Positions 1-9,462 of a stretch of DNA of 64,000 nt are shown one piece after another. Origin of the DNA: CATOSP01 sp965216155 (GTDB lineage Bacteria; Chloroflexota; Dehalococcoidia; Lucifugimonadales; UBA3495); assembly GCA_965216155.1 (NCBI GenBank), contig CBDCFD010000007.1:1798001-1862000 (forward strand), read 5' to 3'. The notes under the pieces were generated by a model, which did not search any database, was not told the DNA's origin, and saw only the letters and a program-made list of their open reading frames with translations. The position numbers and the translations under genes were made by a program. Position 1 is the stretch's first letter. The number at the start of each line of letters is the position of its first letter.

Positions 1-193
1 GCGGCGGGGCCCAAGGCCCTTCCCCCTGGAACGCCAGCAATATGAAGCGCACTCCGGGTTCCTACTTGACACCACACAAGCAGGAAAGCACAATGGCAAT
101 GGCCTGATCAGTCTGCTTACAGCTACCGATAGGCTCCATAAAGTACAAACCTTGACATAGATCGACGCCGGTCGGACAAAGAGGGGGCGCATA

Positions 194-1399
194 ATGGACT
201 TTGGATATACGCCGGAACAGGAGTCCCTCAGAGATGATGTCCGCAAGTTTATCGCGGAGAACGTAACGGATGAGCTGTTAGATGAGATAGAGGGTAGCGG
301 TGGCGAGGGCGGCCGGGGACCCATGGTCCGTGACCTTTACAAGAAGATAGCGGACAATGGCTGGGTCGGGATCACGTGGCCCAAGGAGTATGGCGGCCAG
401 GACGGCAACCGGCTGGACCAGTACATCGTTGAGGAAGAGTTCTCACGCATCGGTATAGGTGTAGGAGGCGCGGGCAGCGGCGCTCCGGCCATTCTCGCAG
501 CCGGGACCGAGGAGCAGAAGGAATACTTCCTTCCCGGGTTGATCAACGGCGAGATCGTGCTAGCTCTCGGCTTCACCGAGCCCCAGGCTGGCGCGGACTT
601 GGCCGGCCTCCAATGCAGGGCGGTCCGAGACGGTGATGAGTTTGTAATCAACGGTCAGAAGATGTTTACTTCTTCCGCCCACTACGCCACCCACATCTAC
701 CTGATGGCAAGGACGGACCCCGACGCCCCAAGGCACCGCGGCATTTCCATTTTCCTGGTGCCGATGGACACTCCGGGGATTACCGTTCGCCCGCTGTGGA
801 CCATCCAGAACGAGCCCACCGCCCCGATGGGCACCACCTATGGCCAGCGGCGGACCAACGAGACCTTCTTTGAAAACGTCCGTATCCCCGCCACTTGCCT
901 GCTGGGTGAGGAGAACCAGGGTTGGTACATCGGCGCCATGGGCCTCAACCTCGACCGAGTGGGCGCCAGTAGGTACCTGATCTCGGTGCGGCGGGATGAG
1001 GACATCATTAACTGGGTCAAGGACAACGATATCGAAGGCCATTCCCTGGCAGGCGATCCAGCCATACGAGACAAGCTAGCCGAGTTGTGGATCGAAGCTC
1101 AGGTGTGCCGGCTTATGACCATGCGCAGCATGTCGCTGGTCGAGCGGGGCGGCACATTCACCTACGAGGGCTCGGCCGAGAAGGTCTGGGCGCCGGAGCA
1201 CGGTGTTCGCACAACCGAGACTATCTCCCAGATACTGGGTCCCTACGCTCAGTTGCTGAACGGGTCCGAGGACGCAATCGAAGACGGAGTGTTCGCCCAC
1301 AACCTGATGGGGTCCTTCCAGTCGGGCATCAACCACGGCAGCGTCCAGGTCATGCGGGACCAGATGGCCCGGCGGGGCCTGGGGCTGCCCCGGGGTTAG
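194..1399 (+). CDS. Acyl-CoA dehydrogenase family protein
   Basis: Probable FAD-dependent acyl-CoA dehydrogenase, which oxidises an acyl-CoA thioester to the 2-enoyl-CoA and passes electrons to ETF. The 401 residues follow the family plan: an N-terminal helical domain (about 1-115, with WPKEYGGQ), a middle beta domain (about 120-230, with LGFTEPQAGADL and GQKMFTSSAHYA, which contact flavin and substrate) and a C-terminal helical bundle. The ATG follows a purine-rich stretch (agaggggg). A second, divergent family member follows 155 bp downstream on the same strand, so the two may act on related substrates or form a heteromer, as seen in steroid and alkanoate degraders. The substrate cannot be read from the sequence. 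Confidence 0.9.
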   Translation: MDFGYTPEQESLRDDVRKFIAENVTDELLDEIEGSGGEGGRGPMVRDLYKKIADNGWVGITWPKEYGGQDGNRLDQYIVEEEFSRIGIGVGGAGSGAPAILAAGTEEQKEYFLPGLINGEIVLALGFTEPQAGADLAGLQCRAVRDGDEFVINGQKMFTSSAHYATHIYLMARTDPDAPRHRGISIFLVPMDTPGITVRPLWTIQNEPTAPMGTTYGQRRTNETFFENVRIPATCLLGEENQGWYIGAMGLNLDRVGASRYLISVRRDEDIINWVKDNDIEGHSLAGDPAIRDKLAELWIEAQVCRLMTMRSMSLVERGGTFTYEGSAEKVWAPEHGVRTTETISQILGPYAQLLNGSEDAIEDGVFAHNLMGSFQSGINHGSVQVMRDQMARRGLGLPRG

Positions 1400-1554
1400 C
1401 CCCGGCACTCTCATAGCAACCGAGCGCACCGCTTCCAGGCTCGCCTCTAATGGGGCCGGCCCAAGGGAGCGGTGTATGCTGCCAGGACTTAGGGCTATAC
1501 GCCTAGAATCGGTCGCACCTTGACCGGCTCTTACGATAATCACGAGGAAACGAC

Positions 1555-2730
1555 ATGGATGTCTTACTGAGCGAAGAAGAACAGATGGTGAAAAATCTGG
1601 CCAGGGAGTTTCTGGAGGCCGAGTGTCCTCCCAGCTTGGCCAGGGAAATGGAAAAAGACGAACTGGGGTACCCACCGGCCCTGTGGCGTCAGCTCGCCCA
1701 ACTGGGTTGGTTCGGGATGGCCTTGCCCGAGCAGTACGGTGGCCAGGGACTGCCCTTGACATACCTCGGGCTGGTGCTGGAGGAGATCGGCCGGACTATC
1801 GCGCCGGTACCGTTTCACAGCACGATGGTCCCCGCTCTGACTATCGCGAGCGACGGCAGCGAGGCCCAGAAACAGGCAATCCTCCCGCGTGTGGGCAATG
1901 GAGATTTGGTCCTAACATGGGCGTTTAACGAGCGAGACCCTCGCTTCCTCCCCGAGACAATCAACCTCCAAGCCGTCGCGCAAGGGGATGATTTTGTTCT
2001 TACCGGGACCAAGATGTTCGTGGACAACTTCAATGCTTCCGAACAATGCCTCGTGGTCTGCCGGACGGACGCCGAGTCCGGCGAGAATCTTGGGATATCG
2101 CTGTTCATGGTGGACACCAATAGCCCTGGTATCACCAATACTCCGCTTATTACCCTGGCCAAGGACAAGCAGAGCCGAGTGAGCTTTGATAGTGTGCGTG
2201 TTCCCGCGTCCAACCTGGTAGGCCGGCTAAACGAAGGATGGCCGGTGGTAGAAACCATGCTCGAGCGGGCTACCGTGCTGCTCTGCGCCCAGATGGTGGG
2301 CGCGGCCCGAAAGGACGCGGAGATGGCCATCGAATACGCCAAGAACCGCACCGCGTTCGGCCGTCCAATCGGGTCGTTCCAATCGATTCAACACCTCTGC
2401 GCCGACATGACCCTGTGGGTGGATGGAGGCCAGCTCCTGACCTACGAAGCCCTCTGGAAAATGGACCAGGGAATCCCGGCAGGGGTCGAGGTTTCCCAGG
2501 CCAAGGCGTTTTGCAATGAGAAATGCGAGGCTGCGGTCCGGTCCTCGCAGGTGATTCACGGGGGTATAGGGTTCATGATGGAATTCGACCTTCACCTGTG
2601 GTTCCGTCGCGTGACCGCATGGACTATGAGGCTCGGCACCAGCTTTGAGCACCGAGGCAAGATCGCCAAAGCATTGCTGGACCAGCCTGGGCACGTCCGC
2701 CTCGGCATGGATCTCACTCCGGCCAGCTAG
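1555..2730 (+). CDS. Acyl-CoA dehydrogenase family protein (second copy)
   Basis: A 391-residue acyl-CoA dehydrogenase, clearly different in sequence from the one before it. Visible family features are LPEQYGGQGLP in the N-terminal domain, the middle-domain motif GTKMFVDN, and the C-terminal helices with YAKNRTAFGRPIGSFQSIQH and VIHGGIGF, the usual flavin and dimer contact region. GAGGAAACGAC precedes the ATG and acts as the ribosome site. It is probably co-transcribed with the upstream dehydrogenase and the YHS protein 39 bp downstream. The acyl substrate is unknown. Confidence 0.9.
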   Translation: MDVLLSEEEQMVKNLAREFLEAECPPSLAREMEKDELGYPPALWRQLAQLGWFGMALPEQYGGQGLPLTYLGLVLEEIGRTIAPVPFHSTMVPALTIASDGSEAQKQAILPRVGNGDLVLTWAFNERDPRFLPETINLQAVAQGDDFVLTGTKMFVDNFNASEQCLVVCRTDAESGENLGISLFMVDTNSPGITNTPLITLAKDKQSRVSFDSVRVPASNLVGRLNEGWPVVETMLERATVLLCAQMVGAARKDAEMAIEYAKNRTAFGRPIGSFQSIQHLCADMTLWVDGGQLLTYEALWKMDQGIPAGVEVSQAKAFCNEKCEAAVRSSQVIHGGIGFMMEFDLHLWFRRVTAWTMRLGTSFEHRGKIAKALLDQPGHVRLGMDLTPAS

Positions 2731-2769
2731 ATTCCTGCCCGCAAAAGATCCCAGTTAGGAGAACAAGTT

Positions 2770-2973
2770 ATGCCCAGTGACCCGGTTTGTGGAGTAGACA
2801 TCGACGAGGCTGCGGCCAGGGCCGAGACCGGCCAGACCAGGCACGGTGCAGCCGAGGTTGACCCAACTCAAGGTACCCGCAGTTTCTACAACGGCGCCTG
2901 GTATTACTTCTGCAGCCTGGAATGCCGGACCAAGTTCCTTGCCAGCCCAGACGCCTACCTGAACCAGGGATAG
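2770..2973 (+). CDS. YHS-domain protein
   Basis: A 67-residue protein that is almost entirely one YHS domain. It starts with DPVCGVDID and ends with YNGAWYYFCSLECRTKFLASP, so it has the paired cysteines (one near the N-terminus, one in FCSLEC) typical of this metal-binding module. YHS domains occur in copper ATPases and monooxygenases and as free small proteins; a soluble metal-binding or sensing role is inferred. TTAGGAG lies just upstream of the ATG. Its position after two acyl-CoA dehydrogenases suggests co-transcription, but no functional link is evident. Confidence 0.8.
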   Translation: MPSDPVCGVDIDEAAARAETGQTRHGAAEVDPTQGTRSFYNGAWYYFCSLECRTKFLASPDAYLNQG

Positions 2974-3042
2974 ATCCGCACCGCCAGCCTGCGCCAGAGC
3001 ATCCCGGTAAGTTCGCGCCCGCCGTCAACGGGGCTGTTGATA

Positions 3043-3420
3043 TCATCCGGAGGCAGACTCGAGGCCCCGGTCGAAAGTCTTATGGCCCCTGATGTCCCGC
3101 CTGCGGCAACTGGTGAGGCGGCATGAGTCACGCGATGCCAGGTTTGGGAATCGGTAACTTAATTGCCGGGCCAGCGCGGCGTCCTCGTACTCCAAGGGCC
3201 AGACTTCGACGCGAGACCCTTCGACCAATGCCATCGCCGCTTCGAGGGTTCCCCGCATCCCCGTTGCAAAGTATACATGCAACACTTATTGCACGACCTC
3301 AGCAGAAGTACATAATCCAGTACCGTCCCGGACCGCCTCACTAAAGAACTCCCGGGCCGAGCACTCTCGGAAAAACCCTTCGATCTCCTCTGGAGATTCA
3401 AAGCGCTTTCTCCGCTGCCT
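3043..3420 (-). pseudogene. Degraded PIN-domain (VapC-like) remnant
   Basis: On the minus strand one reading frame runs from a segment ending CTSAEVVQ, through a TAA at 3286-3288, into VLHVYFATGMRGTLEAAM and then LASRDSCRLTS and KTFDRGL. This order matches the second half of PIN-domain ribonucleases (the S-AEV-QE-LH helix, then S-RD--H-AS and TFDRGF). The TAA sits where the family often has Glu, so a GAA-to-TAA nonsense change is likely. The N-terminal DTN acidic motif and an antitoxin gene are not visible. The rest of 2974-3745 shows no convincing gene. Confidence 0.45.
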
Positions 3421-3745
3421 CTGTGGCAAACGGTCGTGATCTGCGGCGCACAGCTACGCGCTTGACGTCATACGCTCTTGGCGGGCCTGCGAGCGGAAGC
3501 GTTCTCGGTCCTCGCCGGAGATTACCGGCTGGACCCCCGCCATGTCTCCCGTCTACCTTCTAGGCTCTCTGTGGGTACAACCATTGCGCATGGACAATTA
3601 CCGGTCAATTTGCCCTGTAGTTGACGCTCGGTAGGCCCCCGCATATACTCCAAATGGCCCGTCTGGGGAGGGATTGGCGGCGAAGCGTGATGCCAACTCG
3701 GATTTGATCCACGGAAGCCGCACACTTTTTCGGTAGGAGCATATT

Positions 3746-4681
3746 ATGTCGATTCTCGTCATGGGAGGGACCGGTTTTATCGGCCCTCGCGTCATCCGCA
3801 GGCTGGTCGAGAGGGGTAACGATGTCGTCTGTATGGACATCAACCCCGTCGCCGCCGATTTTAGCGCTTACGGAGACCAAGTGAAGGTCGTCTATGGGGA
3901 CGTAACGGACTACGAGGACGTCTCCAGGGCGATCCTGGAATCCAAGCCCGACCGAATCATCAATCTGGCCTATCTGCTGGGGGGCGGTGAAGACAGGCCC
4001 CATTTCACCATGAAGCTCAACCTGCTAGGAATGGACAACTGCTTCGAAGCCGCGCGTCTATGCGGCGTGAACCGCGTCGTCTACGCAAGTTCTATTGCAG
4101 TCAGCGGGCAGCAGTCCAATTTCGGGGATCAGCCCATTAACGAGGACGCCCCGTCCTATGGGGCCAGCCAGTACGCGATGCACAAGAGGTTCAACGAGTT
4201 CCAGGCTCAGATGTACAACGCCAACTACGGCATGTCCATCATCGGAATACGTCCCGCCAACGTCACTGGTCCAGATAAGGTGCGGGGTTCCACAGACCAT
4301 GTGCGCTGCATAACTTTGCCCGCTTCCGGCGAGCCGGTCCGCTTCTCCCAAAAGGCCCTCATGCGGCTGCCCATTCACGTCGAGGATATCGCCGAGGCTT
4401 TCACTAGAGTGCTGTTGGCCGATACCTCCCACTACCCCATTTACAACTCCGGCGGCCATCCCATCAGCCTCGGTGATCTTGCCGCGATGGTCAAAGAGTT
4501 CCTGCCCGATGCACAGATAGACTTCGACAGCGAGAGTGGACTCGAAGATTCCGGCAATTACTTGGTGGACAACAGCCGCCTGCGGGATGAGTTTGAGATC
4601 GAGTACGCTCCGTTCCGGCAGCGGGTCCGGGAGATCATCAACGAAGTCCGGGCGGACAGTGGACTCGCTCCCGTAGCCTAA
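3746..4681 (+). CDS. NAD-dependent epimerase/dehydratase (extended SDR)
   Basis: A 311-residue extended short-chain dehydrogenase. The NAD-binding loop GGTGFIGPRV is at residues 7-16, an acidic residue after beta-2 (CMDINP) suggests preference for NAD(H), and the catalytic pair appears as YGASQYAMHK (YxxxK) after SSIAVSG. Such enzymes act on nucleotide sugars, hydroxysteroids or small carbonyl compounds; the substrate is not evident. GGTAGGAG precedes the ATG. An esterase gene starts about 20 bp downstream, so the two are probably co-transcribed. Confidence 0.85.
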   Translation: MSILVMGGTGFIGPRVIRRLVERGNDVVCMDINPVAADFSAYGDQVKVVYGDVTDYEDVSRAILESKPDRIINLAYLLGGGEDRPHFTMKLNLLGMDNCFEAARLCGVNRVVYASSIAVSGQQSNFGDQPINEDAPSYGASQYAMHKRFNEFQAQMYNANYGMSIIGIRPANVTGPDKVRGSTDHVRCITLPASGEPVRFSQKALMRLPIHVEDIAEAFTRVLLADTSHYPIYNSGGHPISLGDLAAMVKEFLPDAQIDFDSESGLEDSGNYLVDNSRLRDEFEIEYAPFRQRVREIINEVRADSGLAPVA

Positions 4682-4703
4682 TCGTTTCAAGAGGAGGCCG
4701 GTG

Positions 4704-5642
4704 ATGCCTTTAGACCCACAAGCAAAAATGGTGCTCGAACAGACTGCCGCACTAGGTCTGCCTGCGGCGCACACGGTGTCCCCGCAGGAGGCGCGGGAAA
4801 ACGGGAAACTGCGGCCGCGTGCTACCGGTCCCGAAGTCGCCAAAGTCGAGGACCGCACAATCCCCGGACCGGACGGGGATGTCCCGGTCCGGATCTACAC
4901 CCCGGAGGGTACGGGTCCCTTCCCCATTCTGGTCTGGTATCACGGCGGCGGTTGGGTGGTCGGCGACCTGGACTCGGCAGACAGCACCTCGCGGCACCTG
5001 ACAGTCGGCGCCGGCTGCATCGTGGTGTCCGTAGATTACCGTCTGGCTCCCGAAACCAAGTTCCCCGGCCCCGCCGAGGACTGCTATGCTGCCACTGAAT
5101 GGTCGGCGAACAACGCTTCGGACATGGGCGGAGACTCCGCCCGGCTTGCCGTGGGCGGCGACAGCGCCGGTGGAAATCTTGCTGCCGCAATAAGCTTGAT
5201 GGCCCGGGACCGGGGCGGACCCGGCATCGTTTATCAACTATTGGTGTACCCGGTTACCGAGCGCGACTTCAGCACCAACTCTTACGAATCGAACGCCGAC
5301 GGTTTTGGTCTCAGCCAGGACGCTATGAAATGGTACTGGCAGCACTACCTGGCCAACGACTCCGACGCCGAGAACCCTTACGCCGCTCCGATGAAGGCTT
5401 CCGACCTGAGCGGTCTACCTCCCGCGTTGGTGATTACCGCCGAGTACGATCCGCTGTGTGACGAGGGCGAAGCCTACGCGGAGCGGCTCAGTTCTGCCGG
5501 TGTGCCAACCCAATGCACCCGCTATGATGGCATGACACACGGCTTCTTCGGACAATCGGCAGTGGTCGACAAGGCAAAGCTGGCCGTCGCCCAAGCAACC
5601 GGCGCGCTGAAGGAAGCCTTCACCGGCGTGGGCGTCAGCTAA
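4704..5642 (+). CDS. Alpha/beta hydrolase, hormone-sensitive lipase (HSL) type
   Basis: A carboxylesterase-like hydrolase. The oxyanion-hole motif HGGGWVVGD and the nucleophile elbow GGDSAGGNLAAA are those of the HSL family (bacterial family IV esterases). The catalytic Asp is likely in EYDPLCDEG and the His in GMTHGFFG, completing the triad. The ATG at 4704 is preferred over the GTG three bases earlier because AAGAGGAGG (4689-4697) then has a normal 6-base spacing. It follows the epimerase closely and precedes an amidohydrolase. Expected to hydrolyse short-chain esters; no signal peptide. Confidence 0.88.
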   Translation: MPLDPQAKMVLEQTAALGLPAAHTVSPQEARENGKLRPRATGPEVAKVEDRTIPGPDGDVPVRIYTPEGTGPFPILVWYHGGGWVVGDLDSADSTSRHLTVGAGCIVVSVDYRLAPETKFPGPAEDCYAATEWSANNASDMGGDSARLAVGGDSAGGNLAAAISLMARDRGGPGIVYQLLVYPVTERDFSTNSYESNADGFGLSQDAMKWYWQHYLANDSDAENPYAAPMKASDLSGLPPALVITAEYDPLCDEGEAYAERLSSAGVPTQCTRYDGMTHGFFGQSAVVDKAKLAVAQATGALKEAFTGVGVS

Positions 5643-5723
5643 GCGCAAACCCGGTGAATCAACACCCCTATCCGCGCGGAAGAAGATTAACGCGAGTATC
5701 CAACCGGCGTACCGGAGGTTGCG

Positions 5724-7028
5724 ATGCCAGCCAATAACGCGAAGACTACTATAATCCGTAACGGTACTTTGACCGACGGCTCGGGACGCCCCGCGGTTGA
5801 GAACGATGCCATCGTGCTTCAAGGGGACCGCATTCGCAGCGTGGGCAGCGTGCCGCCGGACATCAACGTGGAAGACCTGGAAAACGTCGCGACCGTAGAT
5901 GCTTCGGGCAAGTGGATCATGCCCGGGTTGATCGACGGACACTGCCACCTCTCTTTCGGACAACCCGCGATGCCGGGCATCAACATGGCCAGGGGGACCG
6001 TCAGTTCGGAGTTCAGCACGCTCCGCGCCGCCCGGAACGCCCAGACGGTCCTGAGGTCAGGCGTAACCAGCGTTTGCGTGCCTGGCGGGACCTGGTTCAT
6101 AGACGTAGCCGTCCGTGAGGCCGTCAATGCCGGGATTATCGAGGGGCCCAGGGTTTATTGCGCGGGCCGGTTCATCGTCACCTACGGCAGCATCGCTGAC
6201 AATGAGCCTTCCTGGGTTGGCACACCCGAACACGTGAACGGTAAGCTGTGCAACAACGTGATGGACATGGTCACCGAAGTGCGCCGGCAAACCAAACACG
6301 GCGTCGACTTCATAAAGATGGCCGATAGCACCTGGGGGGATATCCAGACGATCTCCAAAGAGGAGTTGAAGGCTGTCGCCGACGAGGCCCACCGGAGAAA
6401 CGCGCGTATCACGATACACTCCCGCGGCGCTGAGTCCACCCGCGCCGCCGCCCAAGCCGGTTTTGACTGGATCCTCCACGCCGACCTGGCTACCGAGGCC
6501 GACCTGGATGCCGTCGCCGAAGCCGGTGTCCGGATCATGCCGACTTTGACCTTTCTCGAGCATGCGTCGGAATACGGCCGCGAATTTGGCCGCAGCGAAC
6601 GGGAAGTCGATCAGATGAAGTACAACCTGGAGGGCGGGGCCAACGTCCTCCAGCGGTCTCGAGAGCTTGGCTTGAAGGTTTTATGCGGCACCGACAGCGG
6701 CAACTCGCCGGTCATGCCCTACGGCGAACTCCACGCCAACGAGCCGGGAATTATGGTGAAGTACGGCGACTATACACCCCTGGAGGCCATCTCCGCCTGC
6801 ACCCGCGACAACGCTTTCGTGGTGGGATTAGAGGATGACCTGGGCGTGATCGAGTCTGGAAAGCTGGCCGACATACTCGTCCTGAACAAAGACCCGGTTG
6901 CCGACATCTCGGTCCTCAGAGGCGGCCGCCACATCGACAGCGTTATCAAGGCGGGTAAGGTTGTGGACCGGAACGGGCTGCGGGACGACCCGGACCGGCC
7001 CCTGGGATTCTTACCCGGCGCCCGCTAG
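5724..7028 (+). CDS. Amidohydrolase family protein (imidazolonepropionase/prolidase-like)
   Basis: A 434-residue metal-dependent hydrolase of the amidohydrolase superfamily. The metal-binding HxH of strand 1 is in LIDGHCHLSF; later ligands are probably the His of TIHSRG and of WILHADL and the Asp of CGTDSGNSP. The C-terminal ILVLNKDPVADISVL and VIKAGKVVDRNG form the small beta-sandwich typical of the imidazolonepropionase-like and Xaa-Pro dipeptidase-like group. GGAGGTTGCG precedes the ATG. Its stop codon is nested with that of the convergent hydantoinase-like gene in one CTAG tetranucleotide (7025-7028). The natural substrate is unknown. Confidence 0.88.
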   Translation: MPANNAKTTIIRNGTLTDGSGRPAVENDAIVLQGDRIRSVGSVPPDINVEDLENVATVDASGKWIMPGLIDGHCHLSFGQPAMPGINMARGTVSSEFSTLRAARNAQTVLRSGVTSVCVPGGTWFIDVAVREAVNAGIIEGPRVYCAGRFIVTYGSIADNEPSWVGTPEHVNGKLCNNVMDMVTEVRRQTKHGVDFIKMADSTWGDIQTISKEELKAVADEAHRRNARITIHSRGAESTRAAAQAGFDWILHADLATEADLDAVAEAGVRIMPTLTFLEHASEYGREFGRSEREVDQMKYNLEGGANVLQRSRELGLKVLCGTDSGNSPVMPYGELHANEPGIMVKYGDYTPLEAISACTRDNAFVVGLEDDLGVIESGKLADILVLNKDPVADISVLRGGRHIDSVIKAGKVVDRNGLRDDPDRPLGFLPGAR

Positions 7029-8476
7029 AAAGCCGGACGCCGTAGAGGCATGGGGTCTATCTTCCGGGGTATCAACTGCCCGTCGTCTGCTGTACCCAGG
7101 AGTTCCCCGTTGTCGATCATTACTTTGCCCCGCAGCAGCACCGTGGTCGGCCATCCCTCGACCTCCCAGCCTTCCCAGGGACTGTAGTCGCGCACGTGGA
7201 GGTCGTCCATGCTTAACGACTTCTTGAATGATGGGTCGATGATCGCCAGGTCCGCGTCGCTGCCCGCAGCTATTACGCCTTTCCGGGGATAGAGCCCCAG
7301 GAGTTTAGCGGCGTTGGTTGAGGTCACGGCGGCGTACTGTTCCAACGGCATGCCCCGCTTGACTACCGCCTCGGAGTAGTTCACGCCCATCCGGATTTCG
7401 ATGCCGATATTGCCGCCGCGCACGTCCACCACGTTTCGTCCGGCAATCTTGTCCAAGTAGGTGGTGAAGCTGCTGTCGGTCGCCGTGAACGTCAGGTCGG
7501 ACCGTTGCAGCCCATCCCAGAGCTCCAGCCGGTCATCCTCGTACTTCAAGGACGGGTAGGTGTGGTACTTCATCCCGTCGGGTTCCCGGTACCGGTCGCA
7601 GTTGAAGGACAGGGCCAGGGTTAGCACCTCGCCGTACACCGGCAGCCCGTTGCTGCGCGCTTCCGAGATGACGTCCAGGCCGTCTTTTGCGGTCACGTGG
7701 ACGAAATACATGCCCGCGCCGGTGCGTTCGGCGAGCCGCACCGTGCTGCGGAACGCCAGGTCCTCCACCGCCTTGGAGTGGATCATATGGACGTTATACC
7801 AGTCCCAATGTCCCCGCTGTTGGGCAAGCAAGTAGTTGTACATCACCAGTTCGTCGTCTTCGCCGTGGACCGCCAGCACTCCCCCGTGCCTGGCGATCTG
7901 GTTCATCACGTCCTCCAACCGGCCGGCGTCGATCTTGCCGCTTGGAGTCAGCGAGTTGACCCTGCCCTCGGGAGGGCGAATGTCGGTTGTAAAGATTTTC
8001 ACGCTGGGGAAGCCGGCATTGACCAACTCTCCGTAACGGGAAATCGCGTCCGGCGTGCTGGCCTGGTTGTAAATGCAGTGGGTCGAGTAATCCGTGTACG
8101 CTTGGCCCTGCCAGGGAGTGATAAAATCGTGGATGCCCTTGATCAAATCGCCTTCGTTGGGCACGGGGGCGAAGTCAATCACCGTAGTAGTGCCGCCCCA
8201 GATAGCCCCCAGGGAATGCTCGATCGGGCCTGCGTTGGGCACCCCGGCCACCAGTTCCCGCGCGCCTGGCTGCACGTTGGCCGCGGCATGTGCGTGGGTC
8301 TCTATGCCTCCCGGCACGACGATTTTTCCGCCTGCGTCCATAATCCTTGCGCCTTCATCGGGCAGGAGTCCAGGCAGGGCCACAGCGGCTATCTTCTCCC
8401 CGGATATTCCAATATCCCATTCCCCCACGCCGGAGGATGTGACCACGGCGCCACCCTTGATAATCATGTCCAGCAT
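7025..8476 (-). CDS. Dihydropyrimidinase/D-hydantoinase-like amidohydrolase
   Basis: A 483-residue cyclic-amide hydrolase-like protein. It opens with LDMIIKGGAVVTSSGVG, has the metal HxH in GGIETHAHA, and ends with PWEGWEVEGWPTTVLLRGKVM, a pattern characteristic of the dihydropyrimidinase, hydantoinase and allantoinase group. A metal-bridging carboxylated Lys is normally present in this family; FPSVKIFTTD is the likely place. A small membrane protein gene lies 19 bp upstream on the same strand. The protein may hydrolyse dihydropyrimidines, hydantoins or similar ring amides; the family is often misassigned, so the substrate stays open. Confidence 0.87.
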   Translation of the reverse strand: MLDMIIKGGAVVTSSGVGEWDIGISGEKIAAVALPGLLPDEGARIMDAGGKIVVPGGIETHAHAAANVQPGARELVAGVPNAGPIEHSLGAIWGGTTTVIDFAPVPNEGDLIKGIHDFITPWQGQAYTDYSTHCIYNQASTPDAISRYGELVNAGFPSVKIFTTDIRPPEGRVNSLTPSGKIDAGRLEDVMNQIARHGGVLAVHGEDDELVMYNYLLAQQRGHWDWYNVHMIHSKAVEDLAFRSTVRLAERTGAGMYFVHVTAKDGLDVISEARSNGLPVYGEVLTLALSFNCDRYREPDGMKYHTYPSLKYEDDRLELWDGLQRSDLTFTATDSSFTTYLDKIAGRNVVDVRGGNIGIEIRMGVNYSEAVVKRGMPLEQYAAVTSTNAAKLLGLYPRKGVIAAGSDADLAIIDPSFKKSLSMDDLHVRDYSPWEGWEVEGWPTTVLLRGKVMIDNGELLGTADDGQLIPRKIDPMPLRRPAF

Positions 8477-8495
8477 ATCTCTTCCCCCTTTTCGG

Positions 8496-8726
8496 CTATT
8501 CTAACACCAGCGGCTCTTGCCGGAGACGCCTGACGAAACGGCGCAACGCCACCAATGCCCACAGGGCCTCTATGACGGTGACCGGGTAGGCCCCGGCCAG
8601 ACCGCTATAGACTGAGGTCAAAGCGCAGCCCGCCGCGAAGGCCAGCACCATCCATTTGGAGCGGCTTTCCAGCCAGTAGCTTACGAACATTATGGCCACT
8701 GCGATGGACCCAAACACTGCCAGCAA
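8496..8726 (-). CDS. Small integral membrane protein
   Basis: A 76-residue hydrophobic protein with about three membrane segments: LAVFGSIAVAIMFVSYWL, then WMVLAFAAGCALTSVYSGL, then YPVTVIEALWALVALRRF, ending in a basic tail (RRLRQE). The TTG start is supported by AGGAGG eight bases upstream. It is transcribed directly ahead of the hydantoinase-like gene. The pattern resembles small uncharacterised bacterial membrane proteins of 70-90 residues whose function is not known. Confidence 0.65.
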   Translation of the reverse strand: MLAVFGSIAVAIMFVSYWLESRSKWMVLAFAAGCALTSVYSGLAGAYPVTVIEALWALVALRRFVRRLRQEPLVLE

Positions 8727-8954
8727 TCCGCCATCCTCCTACCGGCCAGGCCGGCAAGATATTACCTTTTGATGCGGTCCGGAGCCTAAACACCCTGGGA
8801 TTATGTCAATGGCATCTTCCCCTATAACCCTTAATATCTGGTATAATGAAAATCGGTGCAAGTTAAGGTTTCCCGTTGGTGGTAAGTTCAGGCGCTACCC
8901 CTAGCATCGGATGACCTCGACTGAACCAAGACACAATATATGGAGGCCATCCAG

Positions 8955-9245
8955 ATGGCGATCTCAGACAAAAGTCTCACGTGTGTAGAATGTGGGGCGC
9001 CGTTTATCTTCACCGCCGGGGAGCAGGAATTCTTCGCTTCTCGTGGATATACCAACGAACCCAAGCGCTGCCCCGAGTGCCGAGGCGCTCGCAGGAATGC
9101 GCAACGTGGTTTCGGTGGCGGTGGTGAGCGGGAAATGCACCCCGCGGTATGCGCCCAGTGCGGCGTCGACACCATGGTTCCCTTCCGCCCCCGTGGAGAC
9201 CGGCCGGTCTACTGCAGCGATTGCTTCAGCGCTCTGCGCCGGTAA
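8955..9245 (+). CDS. CxxC-x17-CxxC-type zinc-ribbon protein
   Basis: A 96-residue soluble protein with two zinc-ribbon units: CVECGAPF with KRCPECR, and CAQCGVD with YCSDCF, joined by a Gly-rich linker (RGFGGGGERE). This matches the widespread small zinc-ribbon proteins described only by their cysteine spacing; their function is unknown, with nucleic-acid binding often guessed. The ATG at 8955 is chosen because GGAGG lies eight bases upstream; an ATG at 8940 overlaps that site. A strong intrinsic terminator follows at 9265, so it is probably monocistronic. Confidence 0.8.
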   Translation: MAISDKSLTCVECGAPFIFTAGEQEFFASRGYTNEPKRCPECRGARRNAQRGFGGGGEREMHPAVCAQCGVDTMVPFRPRGDRPVYCSDCFSALRR

Positions 9246-9264
9246 GCGAAAGCCAGCGAATGAG

Positions 9265-9290
9265 GGCCGCCCGCAAGGGCGGCCTTCTTA
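9265..9290 (+). terminator. Intrinsic terminator after the zinc-ribbon gene
   Basis: Eight-base perfect stem GGCCGCCC / GGGCGGCC (9265-9272 and 9277-9284) closed by a GCAA tetraloop and followed by TTCTTA. It lies 20 bases after the stop codon of the zinc-ribbon gene. Confidence 0.8.
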
Positions 9291-9462
9291 ATTTCCATCA
9301 CCCCCGGTCCTGACGCGGCGGCCCCTCGAATGATGACGGCACGTTTAACGGGCTATATTCTGTACCCTGCATTTTTAGCCCGTCCTTCCCATCTGTCGTC
9401 TTTCCCCCTCACGTTCTGTAAATCCCCCAACAGACAAGTATTTGTACATTCCTGAGTTGTGA

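Noticed and set aside
152..180. Promoter upstream of the first acyl-CoA dehydrogenase
   Set aside because: TTGACA is present at 152-157 but the expected -10 position reads GACAAA, so support is too weak.
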